Below are positions 63,033 to 64,000 of a stretch of DNA of 64,000 nt, one piece after another. The stretch is from Flavimaribacter sp024343425 (GTDB lineage: Bacteria > Pseudomonadota > Alphaproteobacteria > Rhizobiales > Rhizobiaceae), in contig OZ245773.1 of assembly GCA_965227645.1 (NCBI GenBank), positions 4,774,001 to 4,838,000 on the forward strand. The letters are read 5' to 3'. Every line of letters starts with the position of its first letter. Positions within the stretch are counted from its first letter, which is position 1. The notes below the pieces were generated by a model. That model saw nothing but the letters and a program-made list of their open reading frames with translations, had not been told where the DNA came from and did not search any database. The position numbers and the translations under genes were made by a program.

Positions 63033-63486
63033 ATGACACTCCCCTCCGCCGATTCGCCGCTTCAAATGGCCTGGCATTTCCACGCCAATCGGCCCATCCG
63101 TGTCAAGCAGAAGCTTTCTGCGTCTGTTGTCCTTTGACGAATGTCTCCCGGCGGCGATAAGAGCGCCTGCAAAGTCATGAGTTCAAGCTTTCGCCATGAC
63201 TGTCACATTACGTGGTTTGAGCGCGTGTCTTTTGTGCAACGGTAAGCTTGTGCGGGATTGAATTACCGTCCATACTGCCGGTAACAGAGTGGTTTTCTAC
63301 TGCAAAAACAATGATGGAGCGGGCGCGACAATGACAACGGCACAACAGGAAAGAGAAGAAGTGGCCACCACGATCCAGTCGCTTGAGGCGCAAGATGGAC
63401 GACCCGATCATCGCGGCCACGGCCAATCAGTAGAAAATATGGATTAATTGTGGAAATGAATTAATAATATAGAATATATTAATCCC
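63033..63486. other. Divergent spacer between the MFS and LysR genes
   Basis: 454 bases between two divergent genes. The last 60 bases before the LysR start are very AT-rich and contain inverted arms GGATTAAT (63441-63448) and ATTAATCC (63478-63485), plus ATTAATA/TATTAAT (63460-63466 and 63477-63483). A LysR regulator usually binds such a spacer to control itself and the divergent gene. A 72-codon minus-strand frame (63208-63426) is not convincing. Confidence 0.5.
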
Positions 63487-64000
63487 ATGAATATACAGAC
63501 TCTGGATCTCAATCTGCTGCGCATTCTGTTCGCTTTGTTACAGGAGCGATCGACCGTCAAGGCGGGCGCGCGCGTAGGATTGTCGCAGCCGGCGGTTTCG
63601 GCGGCTCTCGGCCGGTTGCGGGAATCTCTCGGCGACCCGCTTTTCATCCGCCAGGGGCAAAGAATCGTCCCCACGGATTTCGCCAAGAGCCTCGAATTGC
63701 CGCTTCAGCGCATGTATGAGGATCTTGACGCTCTTTTGAAACGGGCGGAAGCATTCGACCCCACTACGTCGAGCGTTTCCTTCATGATTTCCGGCACGGA
63801 TTTCTTCGGCGATCTGCTGATGCCCTCGCTCGCGAAGATCCTCTCCAGCCATGCGCCGCAAATGCGGATCCAGTTGACGGAACTGCAGGATCCGGAAGGC
63901 GTCAACGATCTCGAAAACGTGCATATCGATCTCACGCTCCGACCCAAGATGGATTTTCCCGAATGGGTCGAGTATGTGCCGGTGTTCAAATCCGAATATG
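63487..64000 (+). CDS. LysR-family transcriptional regulator, N-terminal part
   Basis: The frame opens at ATG 63487 and runs off the window edge with 171 residues visible. It begins MNIQTLDLNLLRILFALLQE, followed by the winged HTH GARVGLSQPAVSAALGRLRE and DPLFIRQGQRIVPT, the standard LysR arrangement. The start of the effector domain follows (FMISGTDFFGDLLMPSLAKI). It is divergent from the MFS gene and probably regulates it. The inducer is unknown. Confidence 0.93.
   Translation, partial: MNIQTLDLNLLRILFALLQERSTVKAGARVGLSQPAVSAALGRLRESLGDPLFIRQGQRIVPTDFAKSLELPLQRMYEDLDALLKRAEAFDPTTSSVSFMISGTDFFGDLLMPSLAKILSSHAPQMRIQLTELQDPEGVNDLENVHIDLTLRPKMDFPEWVEYVPVFKSEY

Noticed and set aside
63208..63426. 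72-codon minus-strand frame in the MFS-LysR spacer
   Set aside because: Cys/Arg-rich, low-quality translation, no ribosome-binding site and no family resemblance.

Overview
This window comes from the chromosome of an alphaproteobacterium, most likely of the order Hyphomicrobiales (Rhizobiales). The evidence is the high GC content, the gene orders trpF-trpB-trpA-accD-folC, dnaK-dnaJ-pmtA, divL-tsaE/amgK-murU-addB-addA-trxA and EIIA-HPr-ahcY, an AccD that has lost zinc-finger cysteines, and a DUF2852 protein. I see no rRNA, tRNA, CRISPR, prophage or insertion sequence. It is mostly core genome, with a sugar-uptake locus at the right-hand end.

Region by region. 1-2 kb: the end of a probable NUDIX hydrolase and a PiT phosphate transporter. 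2-6.4 kb (minus): a coupled operon glk / ABC exporter / dapB / gpmA with ATGA overlaps. 6.7-8.4 kb: the murein endopeptidase MepA and a GtrA-like flippase. 8.8-11 kb: the regulatory PTS pair EIIA-Man and HPr, then ahcY with a candidate SahR-type operator and a strong terminator. 11.2-23.1 kb: a long plus-strand run, with the pseudokinase DivL (Tyr in place of the phospho-accepting His), a TsaE-AmgK fusion, a MurU-like nucleotidyltransferase, AddB, AddA and thioredoxin, closed by a terminator. 23.2-23.8 kb: a repeat-rich convergent spacer. 23.8-29.7 kb (minus): folC, accD, trpA, trpB, trpF and a YgjP-type metalloprotease. 29.8-34.3 kb (minus): DUF2852, intracellular PHB depolymerase and gyrB. 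34.5-36 kb: a cytochrome P450. 36-46.9 kb (minus): a 59-residue membrane protein, an NDUFA9-like protein, GNAT, DUF1330, pyrF, an FMN reductase, pmtA, dnaJ, dnaK with an RpoH-type promoter, a PagL-like lipid A deacylase and a class A PBP. 47-53.8 kb: an acyltransferase, an M20 peptidase, a probable three-hairpin small RNA, polA and a small membrane protein.

54-64 kb: a LacI-family regulator diverges from a CUT1-type sugar ABC transporter (binding protein, two permeases, ATPase). A TIM-barrel isomerase/epimerase-like protein and a Gfo/Idh/MocA dehydrogenase follow on the same strand. A perfect 14-bp LacI-type palindrome lies before the binding-protein gene, and a 12/14 match lies before the regulator gene. 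An MFS carrier and a LysR regulator cut by the window edge complete the region.

The most interesting non-coding signal is at about 49.59-49.73 kb on the minus strand. Three consecutive hairpins there carry C-rich, anti-Shine-Dalgarno-like loops, and the last is a textbook intrinsic terminator. Other points are two short genes below the usual length cut-off, an 18-bp perfect palindrome after phaZ, a hairpin before a TTG-started accD, a PiT gene with no canonical start for its conserved N-terminus, and two separate repeat families between trxA and folC. All assignments come from reading the sequence; no database search was run.
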